A stretch of 14,321 nucleotides of DNA, from assembly GCA_030605515.1 (NCBI GenBank), contig JAUWIE010000090.1, positions 1 to 14,321 on the forward strand, given 5' to 3'. A program made the position numbers and the translations under genes. The notes under the pieces were generated by a model. That model saw only the letters and a list, made by a program, of their open reading frames with translations, had not been told where the DNA came from and did not search any database. Source of the stretch: Thermoplasmatota archaeon. Lineage in GTDB: Archaea > Thermoplasmatota > E2 > DHVEG-1. Shown one piece after another: positions 1 to 8,003 of the stretch (its first letter is position 1; each line of letters starts with the position of its first letter).

Positions 1-201
1 CCAGTGCCCAATGGAGAATTCCAGGATCATTAGTGGTATTCCTGCAGTGAATAATGCGATAAAGTATGGTATGAGAAAAGCTCCTCCTCCATTTTCATAG
101 CAGACATATGGGAATCTCCATACGTTTCCAAGGCCGACTGCTGAGCCGATCGCTGCCATAACAAAGGCAAACCGTGATCCCCAATGTTCATGTTTTACTA
201 T
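1..201 (-). CDS. Sodium:neurotransmitter symporter (NSS/LeuT) family transporter, N-terminal fragment
   Basis: The minus strand is open from the window edge up to an in-frame TAA at 226-228. The translation contains HEHWGSRFAFVMAAIGSAVG followed by LGNVWRFPY and ENGGGAFLIPYFIALFTAGIPLM. This is the first two membrane helices of the NSS family, including the unwound GLGN..RFP region of helix 1 that binds Na+ and substrate in LeuT. Family members import amino acids or related compounds with Na+. Only about 67 codons are present; the rest lies left of the window. The start is uncertain. By comparison with LeuT the protein should begin near the ATA codon at 201-199, but no ATG, GTG or TTG lies in frame between the upstream stop and an ATG at 159-157, which is already inside helix 1. 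Family assignment is very secure; substrate and start are not. Confidence 0.88.
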   Translation of the reverse strand, partial: MVKHEHWGSRFAFVMAAIGSAVGLGNVWRFPYVCYENGGGAFLIPYFIALFTAGIPLMILEFSIGHW

Positions 202-226
202 TGTATCTACCCCAGCACAATTAATT

Positions 227-236
227 TATTTTTAAA
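227..236 (-). promoter_or_regulatory. Possible TATA box of the NSS transporter gene
   Basis: On the minus strand the sequence reads TTTAAAAATA. An archaeal transcript would start about 25 bases further on, near 204-209, just before the expected translation start, which would make the message nearly leaderless. This is pattern matching only. Confidence 0.35.
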
Positions 237-304
237 CTTTATAATAATAAGTGAATTAATACTGATACTAAAATATTTATCTATTGATTTTTGAAAACCT
301 AAAC

Positions 305-312
305 TTTAATAT
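305..312 (+). promoter_or_regulatory. Possible TATA box of tRNA-Leu
   Basis: TTTAATAT lies about 27 bases before the first base of the tRNA, the usual distance for an archaeal TBP site in front of a gene transcribed from its mature 5' end. The sequence is a moderate match to the archaeal consensus. Confidence 0.4.
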
Positions 313-338
313 CTTCAAGCTGTTTTTGTGTTTCTCTT

Positions 339-423
339 GCAGGGGTAGCCAAGCCTGGTCAACGGCGACAGACTCAAGATCTGTTCTTGTAGAGGTTCGG
401 GAGTTCAAATCTCCTCCCCTGCA
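339..423 (+). tRNA. tRNA-Leu (CAA anticodon)
   Basis: An 85-base class II tRNA can be folded by eye. The acceptor stem GCAGGGG (339-345) pairs perfectly with CCCCTGC (416-422), and the discriminator is A423. The D stem is GCC/GGC. The anticodon stem ACAGA/TCTGT encloses the loop CTCAAGA, giving anticodon CAA at 375-377, which reads UUG leucine codons. A 14-base variable region contains a small TCT/AGA stem. The T arm is GGGAG, TTCAAAT, CTCCT. The 3' CCA is not encoded (ACC follows), so it must be added by the CCA-adding enzyme. There is no intron in the anticodon loop. The long variable arm and A discriminator agree with leucine identity in archaea. Confidence 0.95.
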
Positions 424-449
424 CCTTTATTACTTCAGTAAAAACCAGA

Positions 450-473
450 TTTTTTACTATAAAATGATTTTTT
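450..473 (+). terminator. Oligo-T termination region after tRNA-Leu
   Basis: Two runs of six T (450-455 and 468-473) follow the tRNA without a GC-rich stem. Archaeal RNA polymerase commonly terminates at such runs. They lie just before the promoter of the next gene. Confidence 0.4.
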
Positions 474-499
474 GCATTTTGACATTTTGACAGAAAATC

Positions 500-507
500 T
501 TTAAATA
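500..507 (+). promoter_or_regulatory. TATA box of the S8 protease gene
   Basis: TTTAAATA, preceded by the A-rich GAAAATC that resembles a BRE (TFB) site, is a near-ideal archaeal promoter core. It predicts a transcript start near 530, about 40 bases before the ATG at 570. Confidence 0.6.
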
Positions 508-569
508 CCAAAAGCTACAAAAGTATAACTTAGTGATGGTTGAGAGGCTTCACAGTGGTGGTTAGAGAA

Positions 570-3041
570 ATGAGTAAGAAAATGTCGTTAAGCAGGCTAA
601 TGATCCTTGGCATAATTAGTTTATTTATTGGAATTAGTTTTTTTCCTGTTATTAGTGGTGACATTGGAACAGTTGATTCGATAGAAGTAAGTAAAGAAGA
701 TACAACTAAAGTTGTAGCTAGTGATTCAATAAGTGCACCAAGTTCAACTGATGATAGTAGCGTTGTTACAAAAAAAGTTATTGATGAAAGTCTGAAGATA
801 ACACCAGATGATACTTCCTCGGATGATCCTTCTGGTAGTATTTCTACAGATGATGAAAACATCCTTGATCAAATAGATGATTTAGAACTATTAGTACGTG
901 ATGAACTACGAATTCGCTTGAAAACAGGTGAATTCGATCCATTGAATCTGCTGGAGGAGGCAGAGATCGAAGAAGGTTTGATGATAAACGATCCAAATAA
1001 CTGTTATTATTTACTGCAATTTATTGAGGGTATAAAGTCAGCATGGATTAATGAATTTAAAAGAATGGGTGTTGAATTTATTGAATATATTCCTGAATGT
1101 GCATACTTAGTACATATGAATCCAGATGTTAAAAAGGAAGTTGAAGTTAAATCTTATGTTAGATGGATTGGTACATATCATACAAAATATAGATTGGATC
1201 CCTCATTAGACGGAATAAAGAGAGAGAGTAGTGTTGATTTAAGAGTAGTGTTTTCTAATGTAAATGATGAGTATAACGATTTTATTAATTATATTGAGGG
1301 AATTGGTGGCAAGATAATTGATGGTGGATCAGGGGAGATGGATAAATATTTCCTAAGTATAAAAGTCCCTGAATCTGAAATTGAGACAATTGCTAGTTTA
1401 GACGGAGTAACATATGTTCAACCTGAAGGCGAAAAAATAACTTGTATGAATAACGTTAGAGAATTTACAGGAGCAAATCTTGCTCATATCGAAGGTTTCG
1501 ACGGATCAGGTATACTTGGTATGGTAAAAGATAATGGTTTTGATCAAGATCATCCTGATATCAAGGATAATATCATTTATACCGATGGAAATCCCCCACT
1601 TGCAGCGCATGGTACATGTACAGCTGGAATTATATTTTCAACTGGTGAATCTGATGAACAAGCTAAAGGAATATTACCAAATGGGCAAGGAATATTCTGT
1701 TATTGGGCTATAAGTAGAATTACATCAATGAATCATTTAGTTAATCAATGGAGTGAAGAAGGACATTTTCTGAGCAACCCTTGGGTATCTGGAGATCCAA
1801 ATCCAAATGGAGTATATAATGCAATATCTGAGGAAAACGACTTGAGTGTTTTATTGTACGATAGAGTAATGCTATATCCTACAGGAAATAGAGGACATCG
1901 TGGTGAAGGTAGTCTATATCCAGACTCTGTATCAAAAAATGTAATAACTATTGGTGCAGTAAACCACTTTAATGATGCAGATAGAACTAATGATGAATGG
2001 GGAAGCTATGAAGGAGACATAGGATACTCAGGTATTGGACCCACTGCAGACGGGAGAATAAAACCTGATCTCTGTGGAGGCATAAATGAAAATGTTTATA
2101 CAGTTGATAATAGAGACGGTATAGGAGAAGATGGCTATAGAACGGGAAATTATGTTACAGTGAATACTGATGCATATTTTGGAGGAACTAGCGCAGCTAC
2201 TTCTGTAGTAGCTGGTGCAACTGGCCTTGTTTATGAAATGTATATTGAAGATCACTTTGATAACAACCCTGGAGGAGAAATCCCTCATGCCTCTACCGTA
2301 AAAGCATTGCTAATTAATGGCGCATATCAATATGATTTAGAAACACAAGCGACACGTTTTCAACAAGGATGGGGACTTGCTGACGTAGGAAACACTTATG
2401 AAATCGGCAATCAACATTATATTGTTAATGAAGACTTCGCGCTAGAAGAAGGACTATGTTTTAACGATGAAATAACGCCAGATGAAAATTCACCATTAAA
2501 AATAACCTTAGTTTGGACTGATCCAGAAGGAAGTCCGGGATCTGAAGTAGCACTAGTTAACAATTTAAATTTAAAAGTTACCCCGCCTGATGGCGGAGAC
2601 CCTGGAACTTTTTATTGGGGAAATTACGGACTTGAAGATTCACAGTGGTCGATGCTTGGAGGAGAACCTGACATATTAAATAATGTTGAGAATGTGTTTG
2701 TCGAGAACCCTAAACCAGGTATTTGGTTAATTGAGGTAAAAGCGGAAAACATAGTACAGGACGGTCATGATGAGACCCCCGGGATCATTGATCAGGATTT
2801 TGCATTAATTGCTACAACAATAAAATTGATATGTGGCGATATCAATAACGATGGCACCGGACCAGATATAACAGATCTAGTCTACTTGGTTGATTATATG
2901 TTTCAAGAGGGTCCAGAACCACCAGTAAAGTGTCTTGCAAATGTTGATGGTCAAGGTGGTGAAACTATAGATATAGCAGATCTTGTTTATCTTGTAGATT
3001 ATATGTTCACAGGTGGTCCAGCTCCTGATAACTGTTGTTAA
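570..3041 (+). CDS. Secreted subtilisin-like serine protease (peptidase S8, KP-43-like) with dockerin-like C-terminus
   Basis: An 823-residue secreted protease likely to degrade proteins outside the cell. I chose the ATG at 570 because it gives a clean signal peptide (MSKKMSLSRL, then a hydrophobic stretch ending near VISGD) and GGTGGT lies a few bases upstream. The frame also extends back to a TTG at 540. Domain order: signal peptide; an acidic Ser/Thr-rich linker to about residue 100; two propeptide-like segments (about 145-290); the S8 catalytic domain (about 300-565) with Asp321 in KDNGFD, His347 in HGTCTAG, oxyanion Asn440 in PTGN and nucleophile Ser541 in GGTSAA; a beta-sandwich typical of KP-43-type proteases (LVWTDPEG, LVNNLNLKV, about 640-750); and two dockerin-like Ca2+ repeats (GDINNDG...DLVYLVDYMF and a second copy ending in the same DLVYLVDYMF). 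The catalytic set is complete. It has no membrane anchor, so it is either released or held through the dockerin-like tail. It ends 12 bases from the convergent glycoprotein gene. Confidence 0.93.
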   Translation: MSKKMSLSRLMILGIISLFIGISFFPVISGDIGTVDSIEVSKEDTTKVVASDSISAPSSTDDSSVVTKKVIDESLKITPDDTSSDDPSGSISTDDENILDQIDDLELLVRDELRIRLKTGEFDPLNLLEEAEIEEGLMINDPNNCYYLLQFIEGIKSAWINEFKRMGVEFIEYIPECAYLVHMNPDVKKEVEVKSYVRWIGTYHTKYRLDPSLDGIKRESSVDLRVVFSNVNDEYNDFINYIEGIGGKIIDGGSGEMDKYFLSIKVPESEIETIASLDGVTYVQPEGEKITCMNNVREFTGANLAHIEGFDGSGILGMVKDNGFDQDHPDIKDNIIYTDGNPPLAAHGTCTAGIIFSTGESDEQAKGILPNGQGIFCYWAISRITSMNHLVNQWSEEGHFLSNPWVSGDPNPNGVYNAISEENDLSVLLYDRVMLYPTGNRGHRGEGSLYPDSVSKNVITIGAVNHFNDADRTNDEWGSYEGDIGYSGIGPTADGRIKPDLCGGINENVYTVDNRDGIGEDGYRTGNYVTVNTDAYFGGTSAATSVVAGATGLVYEMYIEDHFDNNPGGEIPHASTVKALLINGAYQYDLETQATRFQQGWGLADVGNTYEIGNQHYIVNEDFALEEGLCFNDEITPDENSPLKITLVWTDPEGSPGSEVALVNNLNLKVTPPDGGDPGTFYWGNYGLEDSQWSMLGGEPDILNNVENVFVENPKPGIWLIEVKAENIVQDGHDETPGIIDQDFALIATTIKLICGDINNDGTGPDITDLVYLVDYMFQEGPEPPVKCLANVDGQGGETIDIADLVYLVDYMFTGGPAPDNCC

Positions 3042-3053
3042 AATATTTTATTA

Positions 3054-5906
3054 TTACTTTTTTTTCTCTTTTTGATTCTTCTTTGATTTTTCAATAGATC
3101 TTTCTTGATCAGTGTAGATATATCCAGCTTTAAAAAGAACGATAATTAATATTATTGTAGCAACAATTATTACCCCAAGAATCACTATCCAAGGAATATC
3201 CGGTAAATCAGGGCCTTGATCTGTTTTGATAATACCTTCTCCAACGATTGCAAATGTTGATAATCCTTCTGTTTTAGCCTCATAATAAACAAATTCATCA
3301 TCTTCATCAATAATTGTTGTTGTAAGATTCATCCATGTACTATTATGATATCGCATTAATGTAACATTTTCTTTACCGCTAACATTATTATCAATAATCC
3401 ACTCTTGCTCTACTTGAAATTTTATAATTATTGATTGTAAATCATTTTCTTCGATATATATATCATTTGAAAATAATGAAAAATCAAAGTATTTGTAAAT
3501 AATGCCTGTAGGTATTGGAATTTGTGGAATTCCATCGGGCTTGTTATTAAGTTCAACAACTATTACTTTCACATCTGTTAGATCCTTATTTGGAATAATT
3601 ACGATATTACTTACTCCTGTTGTTTCTGCATTTTCAGGTATTACAGTTGTCTCATTTCCACTTGTAACGTTTCCCACTTCGACTTCTGAGTATGACTCAG
3701 CTTCTTCTATTGTAAAGGACCATGATTTTGTCTCAGTGTTACCAAGACTATCTGATATATTTAGTATAACATAATGATTACCATTGCTCATATTCTCACT
3801 TGGCGTATACGAGATTGTATTTGATGTAATATTTGTGTCATTTGAATTTGTTTTATCTTCAGTGTCAACGTTTAAAATAATGCTTTCAATGTTTATTCCG
3901 CTCGGGTCTTCGTATGTTGCTTTTATTGTTGGTTTTTGAGTATAGATATATGTTTTATCTTCCGGATTTATTTTTAATATTGTTGGTCCAGAATTATCTA
4001 TAACAGTAAAATTATATTTATCTGATTCAGTTGATTGCGATGCGTTATCTGTTGCATTTACCCAATATGTGATTTTAGCCCCATCTTCGAAAGGTCCTAT
4101 TTTTGCTGTATATTTATCGTTACTAGCCAGTGTCATATCTTTTGATTCTGGATCTGTGCCATCATTCCAGAATAACATGACTGATTCAAGAGTGTTATCA
4201 TCTGTAACTGTTGCATTTATTGTTACGTTATCGCTACTTGTTACTATTATTGGTGTTTGATTAACATATAGTATTTCTGGTGGATCATCTTCAATTGTTT
4301 CGACTGGGGGGGGAGTTGGTGTATTGCCATTGCCTGATGGTTGAGACTCTGTGATGAAATAATATGTTTCATTATTACTATCATTGTTACTACCACTACG
4401 ATTCCAAACTAATATTGACCATTTATATCTTGTTGAATACTCAAGGGATCCGTTTAAATATAAATGATAAGTACCATTGGTATTATTATGATAAGAATAA
4501 GGAGTTACCCAGCAAGACAAGGTATAGTTCATCAACCCTCCATGGGAATGGTTGATTTGTGCTGAAAGAGAAGATATGCCTATTGCAACATTAGTGGTTC
4601 CATTTGAAGGGACTTCGTTACTAATAATAATCCAAGTATATTGACATCTAGCATCAGCGTTTGCTGGAGGTGTTTCGTTATCAAAGCCAGTAATGTTTCC
4701 TATGCTATAAAATTCATAATAGCCCGTTCCATTTGTAAAGTTGAAACTCCAATTCCATGGATACGTGGTATCAGGATTTGAATTATTATCCCATAAACAC
4801 CAACCATTATTAAATGTGTTATTTACATCCGAATATCGATAATATAGGCTGACATTACTTAGACTTTCATTACCTGTTGCAGTTAAATCAAGAATGGGAG
4901 ATGTAACTTTATAAGGGTTGATTGTATCAACTGATGTTTTATTAGATAATGTCCTGAAAGTATAATTTTCAAATACCCAATTATTACTGCTTACATTTGA
5001 AACGTTAACTTCCCACGAATAGATGGTGTCCATTGCATTTACATCAAAATTATCCATATAGTATGAGCCATTTCCAATTGCATCTGCATAATAGCTTACA
5101 TATATATTATATACCCTTCCTTGTACATAGCTAATATTATTTGGATTAATATTGCTTATATTTGTTGGAAAAGTGCCATTATATGGTTGTGAAATAATAA
5201 TACTTCTATTTATGCCTAATACATTTTCTCCATATATATCTATAGCTGCGGAAGTATGAGCAGTATTTGCCCATACAACAACATAATATTCTTCCCCCGC
5301 TCTTATTGGGGTATATTCTATTAAAGGACATGTAAACCAGTCAGGGCCCCCTGGAAAAGTACCGGTATATATAATCTGAGATGTGTTGCCGACTAAAGTA
5401 TAATTCGATTTATTATAGATAGCACATTTGATTTCTATAGATTCAGAACCATTATTACTACCATAAACATAGAAAATTATCTTTGAGGCGCTTCCATCTG
5501 CAGGACATGTAAACCAAGTCCCGATTATTGTATAGTTAATATCATCAGATCCAGCCTCAGTTGGAGTAAAATGATAGCCAAACTTGTTGATAAAACCAGT
5601 TCCATTGTTAATATGCCCCCAAGAACCTAAATTCCGAGTAAACGTAATGTTCATGAAGTCTCCATCAGAATTACTTACTGTAACATTGTGGGTTGGATAG
5701 AGAGAAACACCTACAGAATTATTAACAGGAAAAACACCCATCCCCTCTTCACCTTCAATATCAGGTGGACTATCAGCACTAAATGTTAAGACAAAAACAA
5801 TTGAAAGCAATACCAATAGGAACAAAACTATAAGATAACTACTAAAATGTTTACTACTAGAGCTTTTTTTAACTCTCCTTCTTTTTATATTTTGCATCTC
5901 ATCCAC
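3054..5906 (-). CDS. Large cell-surface glycoprotein with Ig-like repeats, PGF-pre-PGF-like domain and C-terminal membrane anchor
   Basis: A 950-residue protein with a basic N-terminus (IKRRRVKK), a signal or anchor helix (about 23-43), a long external region and a second helix (about 905-925, PWIVILGVIIVATIILIIVL) followed by a lysine-rich cytoplasmic tail. I count about 50 N-X-S/T glycosylation sequons. The ectodomain holds repeated Ig/fibronectin-like stretches (about 60-330 and 430-520), a Pro/Thr linker (TPTPPP, about 529-534) and two further Ig-like modules with TVTDDNT and ATYEDPSG (about 543-735). Residues about 740-890, ending in VYYEAKTEGLSTFAIVGE, match the PGF-pre-PGF type seen in archaeal surface proteins, but no PGF motif follows; the protein is held by a plain helix. 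No enzymatic motif is seen, so a structural, adhesive or sensory role is inferred. The start could be GTG 5906 or ATG 5897. It lies 39 bases after the response regulator, so it may belong to the same operon, although an AT-rich box near 5932-5943 could give it its own promoter. Confidence 0.82.
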   Translation of the reverse strand: MDEMQNIKRRRVKKSSSSKHFSSYLIVLFLLVLLSIVFVLTFSADSPPDIEGEEGMGVFPVNNSVGVSLYPTHNVTVSNSDGDFMNITFTRNLGSWGHINNGTGFINKFGYHFTPTEAGSDDINYTIIGTWFTCPADGSASKIIFYVYGSNNGSESIEIKCAIYNKSNYTLVGNTSQIIYTGTFPGGPDWFTCPLIEYTPIRAGEEYYVVVWANTAHTSAAIDIYGENVLGINRSIIISQPYNGTFPTNISNINPNNISYVQGRVYNIYVSYYADAIGNGSYYMDNFDVNAMDTIYSWEVNVSNVSSNNWVFENYTFRTLSNKTSVDTINPYKVTSPILDLTATGNESLSNVSLYYRYSDVNNTFNNGWCLWDNNSNPDTTYPWNWSFNFTNGTGYYEFYSIGNITGFDNETPPANADARCQYTWIIISNEVPSNGTTNVAIGISSLSAQINHSHGGLMNYTLSCWVTPYSYHNNTNGTYHLYLNGSLEYSTRYKWSILVWNRSGSNNDSNNETYYFITESQPSGNGNTPTPPPVETIEDDPPEILYVNQTPIIVTSSDNVTINATVTDDNTLESVMLFWNDGTDPESKDMTLASNDKYTAKIGPFEDGAKITYWVNATDNASQSTESDKYNFTVIDNSGPTILKINPEDKTYIYTQKPTIKATYEDPSGINIESIILNVDTEDKTNSNDTNITSNTISYTPSENMSNGNHYVILNISDSLGNTETKSWSFTIEEAESYSEVEVGNVTSGNETTVIPENAETTGVSNIVIIPNKDLTDVKVIVVELNNKPDGIPQIPIPTGIIYKYFDFSLFSNDIYIEENDLQSIIIKFQVEQEWIIDNNVSGKENVTLMRYHNSTWMNLTTTIIDEDDEFVYYEAKTEGLSTFAIVGEGIIKTDQGPDLPDIPWIVILGVIIVATIILIIVLFKAGYIYTDQERSIEKSKKNQKEKKK
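3058..3073 (+). terminator. Oligo-T terminator of the S8 gene, inside the convergent gene's last codons
   Basis: A run of eight T (3058-3065), then CTC and five more T, follows the S8 stop codon. On the other strand the same bases encode the lysine-rich tail of the glycoprotein, so one stretch serves both genes. A 12-base palindrome, TAAAATATTTTA (3039-3050), overlaps the S8 stop codon. No stable GC stem is present. Confidence 0.45.
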
Positions 5907-5945
5907 TTTGTTCCCATATAGGGTATAGGTAATAATATTAATAAA

Positions 5946-6317
5946 TTATCTCTTTAAAAGTTTATCAATTCTTTGTTTTAGCTCTGTTATTTTAAAGGGT
6001 TTATCAATATAGTCATCACCTAAGAATTCACCTGCGTTTTTCGCGATTCTATCTGTTCTTGCAGTTAGAAAAATCACTGGTATATTGCTCCATGATTCGT
6101 TTTCCTTTATTTTCTTAAGGGTTTCCCATCCGCTCATCTCAGGCATCATAATATCAAGAAGTATAAGATCAGGAGCCGTATGGTTCTTCAGGATATCAAG
6201 ACAGTCCATCCCACTTTCTGCAACAATAACACTATATTCCTCATCAAGTCCCTCAAGCCCATTTTTAACGGTATATACCACTCCAGGGTCATCATCTACA
6301 ACAATAATTGTTTTCAT
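5946..6317 (-). CDS. Single-domain response regulator (CheY-like receiver)
   Basis: 123 residues forming one complete receiver domain and nothing more. The acidic pocket is VVDDD (residues 6-10), the phosphoacceptor is Asp55 in LILLDIMMPEMSGWE, the conserved hydroxyl residue is Thr85 in FLTAR, and the switch lysine is Lys106 in DKPF. With no DNA-binding or enzymatic output domain, it presumably works by protein contact, or passes phosphate on, as many archaeal receivers do. A GGGTG ribosome site (6326-6330) lies eight bases before its ATG. It starts 34 bases after the stop of the upstream histidine kinase on the same strand, so the two very probably form one transcript and a cognate pair. Whether it controls the downstream glycoprotein is unknown. 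Confidence 0.93.
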   Translation of the reverse strand: MKTIIVVDDDPGVVYTVKNGLEGLDEEYSVIVAESGMDCLDILKNHTAPDLILLDIMMPEMSGWETLKKIKENESWSNIPVIFLTARTDRIAKNAGEFLGDDYIDKPFKITELKQRIDKLLKR

Positions 6318-6351
6318 CGTTTATGCACCCAAATCAGTATCTAATATATAC

Positions 6352-7875
6352 TTAATTACTCTTTTCCTTAAAAAGTTTAAGAGTAAAATAAAACGTAGAA
6401 CCATTCCCTTTCCCTGGGCTTTCAACCCAGATACGTCCACCATGCTTTTCAACAATGCGTTTACAGATAGAAAGACCAAGACCACTAGAATCTGTTCTAT
6501 GTCCAGTGTCTTCTCCCATATAAAACTCATCAAAAACACGAACGGTCTCCTCTTTTGTCATACCAATACCCGTATCATTAACTGATACAGTTACAAAATC
6601 ACGTTCTTCCTTTGCATCAATAGTGATAACACCATAATCTTTTGAAGTATATTTAATAGCGTTTGTTATAAGATTTGTAAATATCTCCGCTAGCCTTAAC
6701 TTATCCGCTTCAACAAACATATTGTCTTTAATCTTATTTTTAGTAATCATATGTTTTTCTCCAAGCACATGTTGCTGAATATTAAGAATATCCTTTAATT
6801 CACTTCTTAAATTAAGTTTTTCAAAATCAAAGTTAGTATCAGAAGAACGAAGTTTAGCAAGCTCAAGTGTTTTAAAAATAAGCTCTCTCATATATTCAAC
6901 ATTATGAGAAATTAATTGTAAATGCTTTTTAAGAGCAGGATTCTTCTCCTGTTCAATTATCATTGGAAGTAAACCCACAAGAGGCGTTAAAGGGTTCTTA
7001 AGATCATGACCAAGCTGACCTATAAACTCATCTTTCTGATCAAGCAAATTTTCAAGAGTTTTATTGTATTGTTCAATTTTATTTCTTGATTTTTTCAAAT
7101 CCACAGTCATTTTATTAAACGCAGTGGCAAGCTCACCTAATTCATCCCTTGCCTTAACTTCAATTTTTTCATCTAAATAGCCTTTTCCTATCTTTTTTGC
7201 TGCATTTCTAAAATTAACAATTGGACTTACTATAATTCTTCTAAGTAGATAGAGGAAACTAAATATTAGACAAAAAAATGATATTATTGCAACAAAAACA
7301 ACTACGCCTCTAATTTTATTATAGAACTCAATCGATTCTTTCATATAAAGGGACATTTCATATGTGCCAACTATTTTACCAAATGCATTAACAGGCACCA
7401 TCACAATTATTATTAGAGCTCCTTCCCTGGGGGGAACAAAAACAATTATCCCCTCATCTTTATCATTTGCATCATCCTTTTCATGGTCCTTTAACCATTC
7501 TAAATACGCTTCATACCAATATTCACAATATTTACTTGAAGATTTACCTACTGCGTCTCTGTTACTAGAAGCAATAACTTTTAGCTCTTCATCATCAAAT
7601 AAATTTACACTTATACTTAAAAGATCAGAATTAGTATCATTAACTCTAGTTATATGTTCCTGTAATTTTTCAGTATTATTTAACTCATCATAAATTTCAA
7701 TCCCTGCATCAATAGATTTCCCTAGAAAACTAGCTTTCTTAAGATATTCACTATCTACAAAATCTCCTAATTGAGTAATATTAAGAACCGTAATTGAGCC
7801 TACAACTATTGCTGATAATGAAACAACAGTTAAGGTAAGTTTTAATGAAAGACTGAATTTGCTTTTAATTCTCAT
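6352..7875 (-). CDS. Membrane sensor histidine kinase (extracellular sensor, HAMP, HisKA, HATPase)
   Basis: 507 residues with classical two-component architecture. Helix 1 spans about residues 12-32. An external domain of about 155 residues follows and ends in IIIVMVPVNAFGKIVGTYEM, a pattern reminiscent of Cache/PDC sensors. Helix 2 spans about 190-212. A HAMP linker covers about 212-265 (SPIVNF, KARDELGELATAFNKM). The phosphorylated histidine is His290 in GHDLKNPLTP. The ATPase domain has the N box (Asn405 in NLITNAIKYT), G1 box DTGIGM (434-439), F box FDEFY (448-452) and G2 box SSGLGLSI. All catalytic boxes are intact, so it should autophosphorylate and pass phosphate to the regulator encoded next. 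The signal is unknown. No strong ribosome site precedes the ATG; AAAATAATAT near 7905-7917 on this strand is a weak TATA candidate. Confidence 0.95.
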   Translation of the reverse strand: MRIKSKFSLSLKLTLTVVSLSAIVVGSITVLNITQLGDFVDSEYLKKASFLGKSIDAGIEIYDELNNTEKLQEHITRVNDTNSDLLSISVNLFDDEELKVIASSNRDAVGKSSSKYCEYWYEAYLEWLKDHEKDDANDKDEGIIVFVPPREGALIIIVMVPVNAFGKIVGTYEMSLYMKESIEFYNKIRGVVVFVAIISFFCLIFSFLYLLRRIIVSPIVNFRNAAKKIGKGYLDEKIEVKARDELGELATAFNKMTVDLKKSRNKIEQYNKTLENLLDQKDEFIGQLGHDLKNPLTPLVGLLPMIIEQEKNPALKKHLQLISHNVEYMRELIFKTLELAKLRSSDTNFDFEKLNLRSELKDILNIQQHVLGEKHMITKNKIKDNMFVEADKLRLAEIFTNLITNAIKYTSKDYGVITIDAKEERDFVTVSVNDTGIGMTKEETVRVFDEFYMGEDTGHRTDSSGLGLSICKRIVEKHGGRIWVESPGKGNGSTFYFTLKLFKEKSN

Positions 7876-8003
7876 ATTTACATTCGCCTAATTTTTAACT
7901 TACATATTATTTTGGATAACACTCTTAAAATCAATAATTAGTAATTGCATTGCATTACCCATCTCTTTATCCCATCCAAGTAATATTACAAGAATGAGAA
8001 ATA

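Noticed and set aside
339..423. tRNA-Leu as an integration (att) site for a mobile element
   Set aside because: I found no second copy of the tRNA 3' end in the window and no integrase, so there is no support.
284..490. Short plus-strand reading frame across the tRNA
   Set aside because: It runs through tRNA-Leu, has no ribosome site and encodes nothing recognisable.
3054..3340. PGF-CTERM archaeosortase signal at the end of the glycoprotein
   Set aside because: The C-terminal helix is present but there is no Pro-Gly-Phe motif before it; a plain transmembrane anchor fits better.
5913..5923. CCCATATAGGG, an 11-base palindrome-like element before the glycoprotein start
   Set aside because: It is too short, and with one occurrence it cannot be told from chance; possible operator but unsupported.
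6085..6585. 166-codon plus-strand reading frame opposite the regulator and kinase
   Set aside because: It is antisense to two genes with complete catalytic motifs and its translation is low-complexity Ser/Thr/Ile; a shadow frame.
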